DNA of 60,801 nt from Phycisphaerae bacterium. Its GTDB lineage: Bacteria; Planctomycetota; Phycisphaerae; UBA1845; UTPLA1. This document shows positions 34,290 to 43,486 of the stretch, piece after piece. The stretch lies in NCBI GenBank assembly GCA_016935885.1, contig JAFGQA010000329.1, forward strand, positions 1 through 60,801, read 5' to 3'. The position numbers were made by a program, and so were the translations under genes. The notes beneath the pieces were generated by a model. The model searched no databases. It worked only from the letters and a program-made list of their open reading frames with translations, and was not told the origin of the DNA. Numbering within the stretch: position 1 is the stretch's first letter; the number at the start of each line of letters is the position of its first letter.

Positions 34290-35555
34290 CTATCGCCTGC
34301 GCCGGAGCACCGCGGGTGCTGTCAGCAACAGCAGCAACGCCGTGGTCGGTTCCGGCACGGTTGCGACGTAGATGCCGGCGCCCCCTTCCTGAAAACTCGC
34401 ATAGAAGGCAACCTGATCTCCGCTCAGGCTCTCTGTTCCCGCGAATAGATGCTGTACGGTCTTGCCGTCCAGGGAGTCACCACCGCTGATGATCTCGATG
34501 AGCGATTGGCCATCCTGAAAGTAGATGCCCTGACGTCCGAAGTAGTACGGCGGTTCTACTTGGGTAAGCTCCCCTCCGAGAAACGCTAGCTTGCCGTCGT
34601 CAAGCGAAGCGTCCATGAACAGGAGGAAAGGGTTGCCGGTACCGGGTACCGGCATGCTCGTGTCGGCGACAACAGACAACTCCCCGCCGATCTCGGTGAA
34701 CACGCCTTGATGCGGCAATGGAGGGGGCGAGTCCCACAGCTCGCCACCCACGAATGCGACACTGCCTTCGTTGATTGACGGGTCGGATAGCCACTGGAAT
34801 GTTCCCGGGCCGCTCGGAATGGGCGTCGTCGTGTCCGCCACAACGTTCAACCCCCCAATATCGGTGAAGATGCCTTGTTGGCCATCAGTCCCTGTGCCAT
34901 GGAAGGCCACCTGACCGCCGTCGAACGACGGCGCCGTGAGGCTCGTGAAGTTGCCGCTGCCGCCGGGTATCGGCGTGTTGGTGTCTGCGACAACCGTGAT
35001 GCCACCCGCGGCCGTGTAGATTCCTCCGTGCCCGGCGCCGGTTCCGCTGAAGGCCAACTGCCCGTTGTCCATCGATTGATCGCCGAAACCCGTGAATGCC
35101 CCGGTTCCGCCCGGGATGAGTGTGCTTGTGTCTGCGACAACGCCGAGCGTGCCGCCCAGTTGTGCATAAACTCCACTCATCCCTCCAGAGGCTCCCGCTC
35201 GGAACGCGACGTTGCCACTCGCGTCAATCGAAGGCACGTGACTGAACGATGAGAACGAGCCCGTGCCACCAGGAACCGGAGTGTTGGTGTCAGCGACCAC
35301 GCTCAGTTGACCTCCATCATACGCGTAGATGCCACCGTAGACAGGGCGGTTATGGCTGAACACAACACGTCCGTTGCAGATTGCGGGGTGGTGGCCAAAG
35401 TCGCTGAACGTCCCCGACCCGCCCGGGACAAGTGTGTCGGTGTCAGCCACCCTCTCGAAGATAATGTCGGCGTCCGCCGATCCTGCACCTAGGCAGATCA
35501 GAGCGGCCGCGACGACGACACGATACGCCACGAGTGAGCGGTGGTTGGTCTTCAT
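34290..35555 (-). CDS. PEP-CTERM exported protein with VVADT-PGGTG repeats
   Basis: About 421 residues, start fixed by AGGAGG six bases upstream. Signal peptide near 8-30 (VVVAAALICLGAGSADA). Seven or so repeats of roughly 45-50 residues carry VVADTxTPxPGGTGxFxxF and then an xVAFxGxG.xGxxGIY line, a pattern suggestive of a beta-propeller blade. The last residues are VPEPTTALLLLL, a hydrophobic helix and RRRR: a PEP-CTERM sorting tag, which exosortase/archaeosortase systems process. No catalytic motif seen. Likely a surface or exopolysaccharide-associated protein. Confidence 0.88.
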   Translation of the reverse strand: MKTNHRSLVAYRVVVAAALICLGAGSADADIIFERVADTDTLVPGGSGTFSDFGHHPAICNGRVVFSHNRPVYGGIYAYDGGQLSVVADTNTPVPGGTGSFSSFSHVPSIDASGNVAFRAGASGGMSGVYAQLGGTLGVVADTSTLIPGGTGAFTGFGDQSMDNGQLAFSGTGAGHGGIYTAAGGITVVADTNTPIPGGSGNFTSLTAPSFDGGQVAFHGTGTDGQQGIFTDIGGLNVVADTTTPIPSGPGTFQWLSDPSINEGSVAFVGGELWDSPPPLPHQGVFTEIGGELSVVADTSMPVPGTGNPFLLFMDASLDDGKLAFLGGELTQVEPPYYFGRQGIYFQDGQSLIEIISGGDSLDGKTVQHLFAGTESLSGDQVAFYASFQEGGAGIYVATVPEPTTALLLLLTAPAVLRRRR

Positions 35556-36233
35556 GACAGTCCTCCTGAAACGCATCTGTGTTGTTTGGTGCTTCTGTCT
35601 CATGCTCAGGCAAGCCAGCGAGGAAGTCGCTTCCGGGCCCCGGGACTACCGGGCCACAGGAGTACGTCGTCCACTAGCCTGTTCCGCGTAACGGAGATGC
35701 CGTTCCCCTCACCGTCGCTGAGAAAACGCCCAAAAACTGACGTTCGGCCCGACCACAGTGGAGTGGGCCCATCCTGCCATCATACCCAAAAGTGGGGCTG
35801 GAAAAGAAGCTGCGACGGGCAGAACAACCGTTGCACTCGGTTGAAACTCGGGCGGCGGGGCAACCGGACGAGTTGCCACGTAGGTCCGCCAGCCCCTGAA
35901 GCCGGCGCACCGGCCCGAGCACGCGTTCGGACGTGATGTCGGCCGGAGCGGCGTACGCGCTGGCCACCCGGCGGGGCCGCTGCCGGATCGTCGACCTGGT
36001 GGCGACCAGAAAAAACTGCCGGGCGAGGCTGATGGGTGTACAAAACCGTCCGCCACGCGGGTATAATCAAGCGTGCGGCCGAAAGGCCCGTGGACAGATT
36101 ACTTTCTTTGGTCTCGTCGAATTGAGGACGAGCATCATGCCAATTCCGTAAATCGTCGGTGCCTTCGGGTTGGGTAGGCTGGCGATCCGCATGGGTCGCG
36201 AGTCAACCAACTAACCATGGAGGCACGTGCACG
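35556..36233. other. Non-coding region
   Basis: No gene supported in about 680 bases. Short overlapping frames on both strands lack SDs and have arginine-serine-rich shadow composition. GTATAATC at 36060-36067 looks like a -10 box for rightward transcription into the small genes after 36.2 kb, but no good -35 is spaced correctly. Confidence 0.4.
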
Positions 36234-36353
36234 ATGAAGAACCGGAATGGTAAAGACAAGCGTGGCCGCTCCGGCGGCAAACGGCTTTTGAGGCGCCTGG
36301 TCTACGCGCTCGCCTGTTTGGAGGTGATGTGTGGGCTGTCACGCCTCATGTAG
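36234..36353 (+). CDS. Putative 39-residue basic peptide
   Basis: ATG preceded by GGAGG ten bases upstream. The peptide starts MKNRNGKDKRGRSGGKR and ends in a short hydrophobic stretch LVYALACLEVMCGLSRLM. A long hairpin starts five bases after the stop, which supports a real transcription unit. Such basic then hydrophobic peptides can be membrane-active or leader peptides. No homologue recognised. Confidence 0.4.
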   Translation: MKNRNGKDKRGRSGGKRLLRRLVYALACLEVMCGLSRLM

Positions 36354-36358
36354 GTTTT

Positions 36359-36390
36359 GGAGGCCCCGGACTTCGAGTCCGGGGTCCTCC
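36359..36390 (+). terminator. Long hairpin after the 39-residue peptide
   Basis: GGAGG, CCCCGGAC and a TTCGA loop region pair with GTCCGGGG and CCTCC: a stem of about 13 bp with one mismatch. A TTTTT run follows 14 bases later, so it is an imperfect terminator and might instead be an RNA-stabilising or regulatory hairpin. Confidence 0.5.
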
Positions 36391-36633
36391 GGCTATTCGA
36401 GGAGTTTTTGTATTTGGTCCCGCCGTAACGCGACAGACAGGTGGGCAAGAATCGAGCCGCGTTCTCAAGGAGGCCTTGTGTGGGGGCGCGCTGACGGCCG
36501 TCGGGTCGCCAGCGGGCTTTGAACCAGAGACGTGTTGACGGCTAGGGAGCCGCGATCGTCTCTGCCCCCGGGGACGGAATGAACCACCCCGGCATTTAGG
36601 GGCTGCCAGCCCGCGAGGGCAGGCAGGCACAGT

Positions 36634-36933
36634 ATGGCACACTTGGTATTCGTTGAGGACGGCAGGTTGGTGCATCGGACCCTGGAAGAAGTTGTGGTGC
36701 AGCACCCAGATGGGCGGGTCGAAATCGTCAAGCTCCCGGATGTCTGGATCTCCCTGACATCGGGAGCGGTGCAGAAACGGCGATGCGAATGGATCTACCC
36801 GAGGGCGCCCCAACGCGGGACGCATCGCGCACCGTTGAGCGTGGCCGACCGCGTTGGGACCTTCTGCCAGGGGGCGGCCGTAGGAGCGGTTGGCCTCTTC
36901 TTCGGTTTGCTGGTCGCAGGTTTCGCCCATTGA
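36634..36933 (+). CDS. Small hypothetical protein with C-terminal membrane span
   Basis: 99 residues: MAHLVFVEDGRLVHRTLEEV, then a compact beta-rich body (HPDGRVEIVKLPDVWISL) and one hydrophobic span near the end (GAAVGAVGLFFGLLVAGF). GAGGG lies about 14 bases before ATG, a weak SD. Composition is natural, unlike the antisense frames. Unknown function; it follows the short-peptide unit on the same strand. Confidence 0.5.
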   Translation: MAHLVFVEDGRLVHRTLEEVVVQHPDGRVEIVKLPDVWISLTSGAVQKRRCEWIYPRAPQRGTHRAPLSVADRVGTFCQGAAVGAVGLFFGLLVAGFAH

Positions 36934-37015
36934 GGCACCATTGATGATCGCGGCGGGCACCACCGCCGCGACCATCATCTTCTCCTAACGGCCGTCACGA
37001 TTGTGATGAGGCCGG

Positions 37016-37369
37016 CTAGGCGCACTTGGGAATGCGGTTGCCGGCGAACTGGTCGCTGCAGACCGGCCGGTGGTCAGGCGGATGGGCGCAGCCTCGTGCA
37101 ACGCCGATTGTGAGGAGAACGGTCACGGCGAACAGGTACAACAACACGGCGAAGTCCGCCACGGTCGACTCGGTTGGGAACTCGTCAGCCGGCATGAAAA
37201 TAACGGAATCGTCATGCTCCGCGAATTGCGCGAACAGCCGGGTGGCCTGCTCGACCGTACAGGTCGCTCCAGACGCGAAGGGGCCTTCGCCTTCGGTGAT
37301 ACTGGCCCAAACATGGACGTCGGGGCAGCGTCCCTGTACGTCGCAGCAGGTTCCCTCACTTTGTTCCAT
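37016..37369 (-). CDS. Possible small membrane protein (weak)
   Basis: From MEQSEGTCCD the frame encodes about 117 residues with one clear membrane span (FAVLLYLFAVTVLLTIGVA) preceded by a Phe/Ala-rich helix and followed by a short Cys/Pro tail. No SD was found before this ATG, and a longer GTG-initiated frame is possible. Listed because its composition is better than the overlapping rightward frames. May not be a gene. Confidence 0.3.
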   Translation of the reverse strand: MEQSEGTCCDVQGRCPDVHVWASITEGEGPFASGATCTVEQATRLFAQFAEHDDSVIFMPADEFPTESTVADFAVLLYLFAVTVLLTIGVARGCAHPPDHRPVCSDQFAGNRIPKCA

Positions 37370-37698
37370 GCTTGGAGGATGCCATAGGGAGGACACAAAG
37401 CGCAAGCCGATTGCGGCGTGCAATACCGCGGACTCAGCCGTACAATGTGCCTGCGCGTGAACAGGATATTTCTTGTTTGGTCCCGCCGACACCTGGAAAA
37501 CTGGCGGGCATAAGACGCCTGTGCGGTGAGTGCACTGAGCATCGACAGGTCACCAATGAGGTTGACCGAAACAGATGCCGGGACAGCAGACAAACTCCGG
37601 TATCGCGACACTCGATCGACCTGACATGTGACTGATCATGCTCTTTGGCGCCGCCGGGACATGAGAACAACTCCGGTATTGTATAGGCGTTGAGGCAG

Positions 37699-37728
37699 AA
37701 GACCCTGCGGGGTCTTTTGTCTTTTCTA
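37699..37728 (+). terminator. Rho-independent terminator reading rightward
   Basis: AAGACCC (37699-37705) pairs with GGGTCTT (37710-37716) around TGCG, followed by TTGTCTTTTC. It ends rightward transcription just before the convergent replication-relaxation-like gene. Two 29-base direct repeats lie shortly before it. Confidence 0.65.
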
Positions 37729-38406
37729 AGGGGGGATGATCGGCCTCGCCTCACTCACGTGCACGGGGATAGGGATACCTCGGTCGCCCGCTCGCGAAAC
37801 AGGCGGACGGCGCTGAAGCCACGTGCTCAATTCGGCTACGTTCTCGGTGCCCTGCACAAGGTACGTTAGGAGGAAGCGATCTGCCAAGGTAAAATGCCGC
37901 CACAACTCGAAAACCGGCCGACAGACGAAGGCATCCAGGTCCGCGATAACATCGTTCAAGTGGACACGCGGAGTTCGGGGAGGACGATTCACCCGCACCA
38001 AGGATACCTTGCGGGGATCGCCCTCGCTCGTCGGCGTGATGTAGCAACGCGGTGATCCTACGAGGCGGAGCTCGAAATTACGCTGGATGTCAGCGGTGAG
38101 CTTGCGAACCTTGTGCGGTGTCAGTAGAGGCTTGCGAGGCTTGGTCATGCAGCAGAACCACAGCACCGCGAACGCGCCATGAAGGACATCGGGCCTGAGC
38201 GGGCGCAGCGTCACCGTATAGTAGACAACGGGCGCCTTGGCGTCCCTCGTTCGGAATTCGTGGCAGTGCAGTCTGCCGGCGGCTGCAAGTTCTGCGAGGA
38301 CGCGGCAGGCCTTGGCGGTGTTGCGCCGATAGAGCACGTGCCCCAGGACGGAGGGGGTGATCATGCGGTAGGTCTGTACAAGATGTAGGACTGTCTCGGA
38401 ATTCAC
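37726..38406 (-). CDS. Replication-relaxation-like winged-helix protein (downstream of coupling protein)
   Basis: 226 residues, GTG start two bases after the stop of the coupling-protein gene. The N-terminal winged helix reads VLHLVQTYRMITPSVLGHVLY, AKACRVLAELAAAGRLH, followed by the block FAVLWFCCMTKPRKPLLTPHKV also found in its neighbour at 41.7 kb. This resembles proteins of the replication-relaxation family found near conjugation genes; I infer DNA binding at an origin. Its first ten nucleotides after the initial base repeat those of the coupling-protein gene (TGAATTCCGA). Confidence 0.65.
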   Translation of the reverse strand: MNSETVLHLVQTYRMITPSVLGHVLYRRNTAKACRVLAELAAAGRLHCHEFRTRDAKAPVVYYTVTLRPLRPDVLHGAFAVLWFCCMTKPRKPLLTPHKVRKLTADIQRNFELRLVGSPRCYITPTSEGDPRKVSLVRVNRPPRTPRVHLNDVIADLDAFVCRPVFELWRHFTLADRFLLTYLVQGTENVAELSTWLQRRPPVSRAGDRGIPIPVHVSEARPIIPP

Positions 38407-38408
38407 GG

Positions 38409-41312
38409 TCAGTCCTCGGCCTCGGCGTCCTGCTCAGCCTGACACCTTGCGAAGAGGCCTTGTATCGCCTCGTCCATCTGAGCCTGGAGGCGTTCTGCTT
38501 CGCGCTGGGCATCCTGGTCGATCTCAGACGGCCCTCGCTCGGCAACGACCGTCTCAAGCTCGTAATCTTCACGCGTCGGCCATGGCTCTTTCTGCCGGTC
38601 ACCGTAGTCCTCGTAGTGCATTGGCCAGACAGATCGCATGGGGAAGGGGAATCCGCCAAACTGGGTGTAGCCTTCGCCGCGCGAAACCTGGACTATCGAG
38701 TCAAGAGGATGATCCGTGGCGCTGATGATGTCGTTGACTGTGATGCGTGTCTTGATGAACTCGTGCTCACCCTTCTTGGAGAACCATCGCCGCGGCTCCC
38801 AACGGCCTTGGGGCACGTACTGCACGTCCCTCGCTTCCATTTCCCACGAGTGGAGCGCTGCGACCTCCTGGCCAGAGACGTCGCAGAGATCGGCGATCTC
38901 GCGCGGGTCACTCAGCCCGAAGTACTGCTTAAATCGCGTGTTGGACCGGATCGTAGGCCGGAGGTCGACATCCGGCGTCTTCAAATCGCCCTGTGATTGG
39001 TTCGCGAGTATGGCCGAGACCTTGAAGCTCCGGGCCTGCTCCAGGATGACGCGGAAGTTCTCGCCGGCGATCCGCTGAAACTCGTCGATGACCAGATACA
39101 CTTGCTTTGCTTCGAGCCCTTGACGCTGACGATCGATTGCAGCTGTCAGCAAGCTGTAGAGCGCCAACTTGGCGATCTCGCGCACGCTGATGCTTTCGAG
39201 CAAGCCTGGCAGCCAGAAGTAGACGATCTGACCGTACTCAATGACTGACGGCATGTGGATGGCGTCTTGTGGCCGCTTCAGAGGCTCGAATGCGGCGATT
39301 TGGGGGTACTTGGAGAGCGCGTGAATCGTCGACACCAACTCGAAGCAGTCTCGGTATACCTGCGGCTGCCGTTCCGCCCGCGTCATGATCCGTTCGAACA
39401 GCTCCTCGAACGAGCGTGGCTGGGGATCGGCTTTGAGGGCTTCGTAGAGCAGGTGGCGATTCTTGCGAGAGTAATAGGAACGGCCGTAGCCCTCGCCGTG
39501 CGAAAGGCCGAGGGAGTCCAGAAACAAGTGGCAGAGCTGGATCAACGACCGTGACGTGGACTCAAGACTCTTGAACGGATTGAAGTGATGGGTATCCTTC
39601 CCCTTTTCGGAGGTGAAGAACCGAAAGGCGCAGTGGGGATCTTCCGCTTCGGTGATGCCAAGCTGTTGCCGGCGGTCGGCAGCTTCCTTTTTGACCGTGT
39701 GGAACAGAGCCGGATCACCCTTCAGGTCGATAATCACCATCGGCGGCGGTGGAGTGATGGCTGCATTCCCCGGACGATCGGATTTTGGCCCAGGCTGCGC
39801 ATGCCCCCGAATAAGCTGGATGAGAAGGGGCATGATGCCAAGAGAGGTCTTGCCGCTGCCAGTCTCGCCAACGATGTATGCGTGCTCATTCAGAATCCGC
39901 TTGTCGAGGAGTGCCGGGAACTTCAGCACAGACTCCACACCCAGAAACATGTGTTCGGCTTCCTTCACTTCGCGCCTGCTTAGGGGATCAGTAGCGGTAT
40001 GGTTAGACATGCGAAGTCTGTCGACATACCATTGCCACTCGGGACGCTCGTCCCCCTTGAGCTTCTCGTCTATCTCATCCGCGGTTTGCATCGCCTCAAG
40101 CAAGCAGGGGCGATAGAGTGCCAGCAACACCCAGGGCGGAACGGTAATCGCCAGGAACAACACGAGCAGTACCAACCAGCAATAGCCGAAGTTGCTGTGG
40201 ATGATCTGCCGGTAGATGAAGAGGGGCCACACGTGAGGCCTGTTGATCATCACACCGGCAAGAAAGCTCGGCCCGTCCTCCGATTTCTTGGGGGCATCTT
40301 CAAGGCACATGTCAGGGTGGACGTAGTGAGGCGCACCCCGTGCTTGCCGATAATCATCTTCAAGGGCGCTCCAAAAAGGGTAGGCCAATGGGCGACACGG
40401 GAAGTAGTAGCATAAGCCAACGGAAAGCGGCGCGGCGGCGGCAAGCGTGATCGCAATCGTGGCGTAGAGGCGTTCTTTTACCGAGTGTTGAGGGTGCCAC
40501 ATGCCTGGCGCTCCGCTCGCACTCCACGCGTACGTTGCGAAGCGCGCCGCGACGTCCTGTGCAATGGGCAGGAGGTCGAGCCCACAACGCTCATGGCGGC
40601 AGGCGAAACCGCAAACCGCACAGACCACAACAACCGTCAACATGGGAGACACCATTGGAAGCAAGAGCACTGCTGGAATAATGAACAGTAGCAACCGGAA
40701 ATCGATCTTAGCCTTGGCTTCTCCTGCCTTCCGGCGCATTTCGGGCGTGACTTGAGGATGAGTATGGAGCCACTCGTGGTAGAACCGGAAGGGCCACGAG
40801 CCACAGAAGTACAGGGAAAACGCGCCTGCGACCATGAGGATCCCCGCCCCCAGAATGCGGTATCGGAGTAGATGATGAGTGAGTGCTATGACCATAAGCA
40901 CGGCGATCGGGACGAGTACGCAGGTAAGCAGCGTTCGCAGTGACAGGGTGCGATCACAGATTAGTCTAAGCACCAGGTAAGCGAATGCGATGAGGCCGGA
41001 CAAGCTAGCGGCAGTGACGGGGGGCACGAATACCGAAACAAACATCCCCACGATAAGCAGGACGAGAGCCGCGACAATCGCTACCGCCATCGTGTGACTA
41101 AAGGCGCCGTGAAGCATCTCATCGTCGCAAGCCTGCTCGCGAGCGGCGAGCTCCATGTCGACCATTTCCTCCTGCGACGGCAGGCGTTCACGGTTGACTT
41201 GCGTAGTGGACCGCGGCAAGTACACCAGCGGATAACGGTTCATATCGAGCCAAAGGACGTCCTTGACCGCCTCGCTGGCGTCTCCCAGTTGACGTTGACT
41301 ATCGGAATTCAT
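38409..41312 (-). CDS. Type IV secretion coupling ATPase (TraD/VirD4-like)
   Basis: A 967-residue membrane ATPase that would bring DNA-protein substrates to a conjugation channel. At least six hydrophobic spans lie in residues 70-390 (for example AVAIVAALVLLIVGMFVSVF and LLVLFLAITVPPWVLLALY). The cytoplasmic motor has Walker A GETGSGKTSLG (about 479-489) and Walker B YLVIDEFQRIAGENF (about 737-751), with the QARSFKVSAILANQSQGDL segment typical of this family. GAGGTGAT precedes the ATG. It is longer and has more N-terminal membrane segments than classic VirD4. Neighbours are replication-relaxation-like proteins. No relaxase or channel genes are in the window. Confidence 0.88.
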   Translation of the reverse strand: MNSDSQRQLGDASEAVKDVLWLDMNRYPLVYLPRSTTQVNRERLPSQEEMVDMELAAREQACDDEMLHGAFSHTMAVAIVAALVLLIVGMFVSVFVPPVTAASLSGLIAFAYLVLRLICDRTLSLRTLLTCVLVPIAVLMVIALTHHLLRYRILGAGILMVAGAFSLYFCGSWPFRFYHEWLHTHPQVTPEMRRKAGEAKAKIDFRLLLFIIPAVLLLPMVSPMLTVVVVCAVCGFACRHERCGLDLLPIAQDVAARFATYAWSASGAPGMWHPQHSVKERLYATIAITLAAAAPLSVGLCYYFPCRPLAYPFWSALEDDYRQARGAPHYVHPDMCLEDAPKKSEDGPSFLAGVMINRPHVWPLFIYRQIIHSNFGYCWLVLLVLFLAITVPPWVLLALYRPCLLEAMQTADEIDEKLKGDERPEWQWYVDRLRMSNHTATDPLSRREVKEAEHMFLGVESVLKFPALLDKRILNEHAYIVGETGSGKTSLGIMPLLIQLIRGHAQPGPKSDRPGNAAITPPPPMVIIDLKGDPALFHTVKKEAADRRQQLGITEAEDPHCAFRFFTSEKGKDTHHFNPFKSLESTSRSLIQLCHLFLDSLGLSHGEGYGRSYYSRKNRHLLYEALKADPQPRSFEELFERIMTRAERQPQVYRDCFELVSTIHALSKYPQIAAFEPLKRPQDAIHMPSVIEYGQIVYFWLPGLLESISVREIAKLALYSLLTAAIDRQRQGLEAKQVYLVIDEFQRIAGENFRVILEQARSFKVSAILANQSQGDLKTPDVDLRPTIRSNTRFKQYFGLSDPREIADLCDVSGQEVAALHSWEMEARDVQYVPQGRWEPRRWFSKKGEHEFIKTRITVNDIISATDHPLDSIVQVSRGEGYTQFGGFPFPMRSVWPMHYEDYGDRQKEPWPTREDYELETVVAERGPSEIDQDAQREAERLQAQMDEAIQGLFARCQAEQDAEAED

Positions 41313-41676
41313 GGATCACCTCGTCAGCAGTCACCCGACCACACATGCTCCTGCCAAGGCCACAGATCCGGTGGCGAGGAGCGCCGGCCGGGAGCCTCAG
41401 CGCGAACTCTTCGCGTCGCGGATCATCGGTCGGCAGGGCACCGGCACGACGCCCGCACGGTTCCCAACATCAAAGAGCGTAAGAAAGCCACCGATCCCCT
41501 CACGCCAGAATCAGATAGTCCCTCAGGAGCAAGGAACGATGCCCGCGCGTTCGGTCGGAGGTAGGACGCGCCGCTCAGGCTGATGGTTGTGCAGGGCAAA
41601 GCGGACCCCAGGCGCGCCGGTTTGTGGTCTTGGGTCGCGTGACGCCAGATTGGATCGATGCAGGCTCCGCCGAAGC
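41313..41676. other. Non-coding gap upstream of the coupling-protein gene
   Basis: About 360 bases between two leftward genes. Only arginine-rich shadow frames are present. It could hold a promoter or a transfer origin, but no nick-site-like inverted repeat was recognised. Confidence 0.4.
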
Positions 41677-42372
41677 TCACTCGCTCGCTTGGCCACGGCT
41701 TCGTTCTCGCGTGTCATGGATCGCGTCTTGAATCGTCAAGGGACTGGGGACGCCCTCGCATACGATTCGGACCCTTTGGTCAAGTTTGGCCCGCTGGACC
41801 GCGCGAGTGAATGCCTGCGCACGCGACGCTGTATCCGTGAGCAAGGCAAATGCGTAGCGACCACTGCCGGCCCACGAATTGAGCTGCCGGCTTTGGATCG
41901 CAGCGTCGATCTCGGCGCGAAGCCGCTTGATGACGTCAGCGGCCCGTGTCCGCGAGCTAACAACGTGAATACGATAGACACGCGGCTTTGCCCCCGCTTG
42001 GGCTACATGCGGGCAGCCGGACGGCTTTTCGCCGAATAGCTGGCTGAGTTCATTCTCCCCCAATCTGCGGCGAGGGACCGGCGCGAGGGAGCAGAACCAG
42101 AGAATGGCCAGGTGCGTCGCGAGCGCTCGCGGCCCAAGGGCACGCCCGCGGTCTTGCGGGAGGCTGCGGCGGCGAGCCTCGCCGAGTGTCAACTGGTAGT
42201 AGGCGAGAGAACCAGGAAGGCCGTCCACGGATTGGATGCGTTTCTGCTTCATCAGCCGCTGGACGACGTTGCCGCAGTTTCCGCCCTGGAAGAAAAGCCG
42301 CTCGATAATGAACCTGAAGCTGATTCGGTAGAGACCGATGTGGTCCAGAATGTCGTCATCGCGGGAAGACAT
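41677..42372 (-). CDS. Replication-relaxation-like winged-helix protein
   Basis: 231 residues starting MSSRDDDIL. The ATG shares its A with the upstream stop (TGATG), so it is co-translated with the next gene. The N-terminal winged helix is DDDILDHIGLYRISFRFIIERLFF, NVVQRLMKQKRIQSV. A second block, THLAILWFCSLAPVPRRRL, matches FAVLWFCCMTKPRKPLL of the 37.7 kb protein. The rest is mixed alpha/beta. Likely a DNA-binding accessory factor of the conjugation-like block; the exact role is not known. Confidence 0.65.
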   Translation of the reverse strand: MSSRDDDILDHIGLYRISFRFIIERLFFQGGNCGNVVQRLMKQKRIQSVDGLPGSLAYYQLTLGEARRRSLPQDRGRALGPRALATHLAILWFCSLAPVPRRRLGENELSQLFGEKPSGCPHVAQAGAKPRVYRIHVVSSRTRAADVIKRLRAEIDAAIQSRQLNSWAGSGRYAFALLTDTASRAQAFTRAVQRAKLDQRVRIVCEGVPSPLTIQDAIHDTRERSRGQASE

Positions 42373-42989
42373 CACCAGATCTCGTAGCCGTATTCCATCT
42401 GGGCGAAGTAATCGTGATCTTCTTCCAGGCGCTGGCGGTCGTACTCCCCCCCACACTCGATCGCGGTCTTGGCTCGCCCGTCGGTCACCAACGCATCGGG
42501 GAGCTTGTGGCCTGGTCGGACGAGATCGTCCTCGAACACCCAGGAGCAGGCTCGGGTCGGCAGCTCCTTACACATCAGGAGGAACACCGCGGCGAGGTGC
42601 AGATCATGTGTCGTGTCCGTGGGGCGCGGATGGCGACCCGCGGCAGCGACTACGCAAGGGGTGGCAACCGGCGCCTGATCGCGCCGCCGGTTCTTCAACG
42701 TCCATGCAACCGGCGCGAAGTCCGGGCGCGGGAGTCCCGGCTGCCAGGTCACCAGCGGCTTGACGGGGATGATCTCCGGGCGGGCCATCAGTCTCACTGA
42801 CTCGACTAGGCCGCGGCGATGGAGCGCCTGCATCAGCCGTTGTGCTCCCCCTCGCGGGTCAGCGGCATCGGCGAACCAGGTCCGAGCCACCTGAGCAAGG
42901 CTGAGCACGCGGACGCGGCGAGTGAGCACGTCAGCAACGGCCGACTTCGGGTCAGCGGGGTACGGAGTTGGCGGGGCTGTGGAAGGCAT
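42372..42989 (-). CDS. Winged-helix protein with replication-relaxation / PD-(D/E)xK-like fold
   Basis: 205 residues starting MPSTAPPTPY; no SD, so the start is uncertain. An N-terminal winged helix (VLSLAQVARTWFA, AQRLMQALHRRGLVES) is followed by HDLHLAAVFLLM and a C-terminal block KLPDALVTDGRAKTAIECGGEY then RLEEDHDYFAQ. That block has the shape of the nuclease-like fold of replication-relaxation proteins (PD, then E), but the usual lysine of ExK is replaced (ECG), so catalysis is unlikely. First gene of the unit with the 41.7 kb gene. Confidence 0.65.
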   Translation of the reverse strand: MPSTAPPTPYPADPKSAVADVLTRRVRVLSLAQVARTWFADAADPRGGAQRLMQALHRRGLVESVRLMARPEIIPVKPLVTWQPGLPRPDFAPVAWTLKNRRRDQAPVATPCVVAAAGRHPRPTDTTHDLHLAAVFLLMCKELPTRACSWVFEDDLVRPGHKLPDALVTDGRAKTAIECGGEYDRQRLEEDHDYFAQMEYGYEIW

Positions 42990-43486
42990 GCGAATCAATA
43001 TAGCAGAAGTTGGCGCTTTCGTCACCCCTGCGCCAGTCTTGGGCTGGTGGGCAAACGGCAACGTGGTTCGTGCGTAAATAGCTGTGAATAAATCAGTTAT
43101 CTATCAAGACGGCATCGAAGCAGCGGTTGGCCAATGCGGCTGGTTGGATGCCTCGTCAGATGGGCCGGTTCTAACGGCCGATCGAATCGTGTCGCGTGTC
43201 ACAAACAGCTCGACCGCAATAGAAGGAGGCTTTCGCACGCGTCCGGTGGAGGGCCCGGCGTGTCCTCGAAAGGTCGGCGAAGTTCGCCCGAACAGATTGG
43301 GGATGCTTGCGACTCGATAGGCCGGCGGGCCGTTTGCGGGGATGTGAAGCAGGCTCCGAGCTCAATCGGGGACGTGTTCACCCGCGTGGGCGGTTTTGCG
43401 GACCCGTGACGGCCACCGCGAGGGAACGTGACCGCGGGTGGCTGCCGGACGGTGGCCGGGCCCGCGGCATGGCCGGCATGCTCCGG
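42990..43486. other. Non-coding region upstream of the winged-helix pair
   Basis: About 500 bases with no supported gene on either strand. It contains an AT-rich stretch near 43076-43110 in otherwise GC-rich DNA, suitable for a promoter. It lies between two leftward gene sets, so it also forms the 3' region of the methyltransferase gene. Confidence 0.4.

Noticed and set aside
36036..36066. Sigma-70 promoter ending in TATAAT
   Set aside because: The best -35 candidate is 19 bases away and matches poorly; not listed as a separate feature.
36500..36540. tRNA-like T-loop on the minus strand (GGTTCAAAGCC)
   Set aside because: The flanking bases do not form the 5-bp T stem and no acceptor or anticodon arm can be built.
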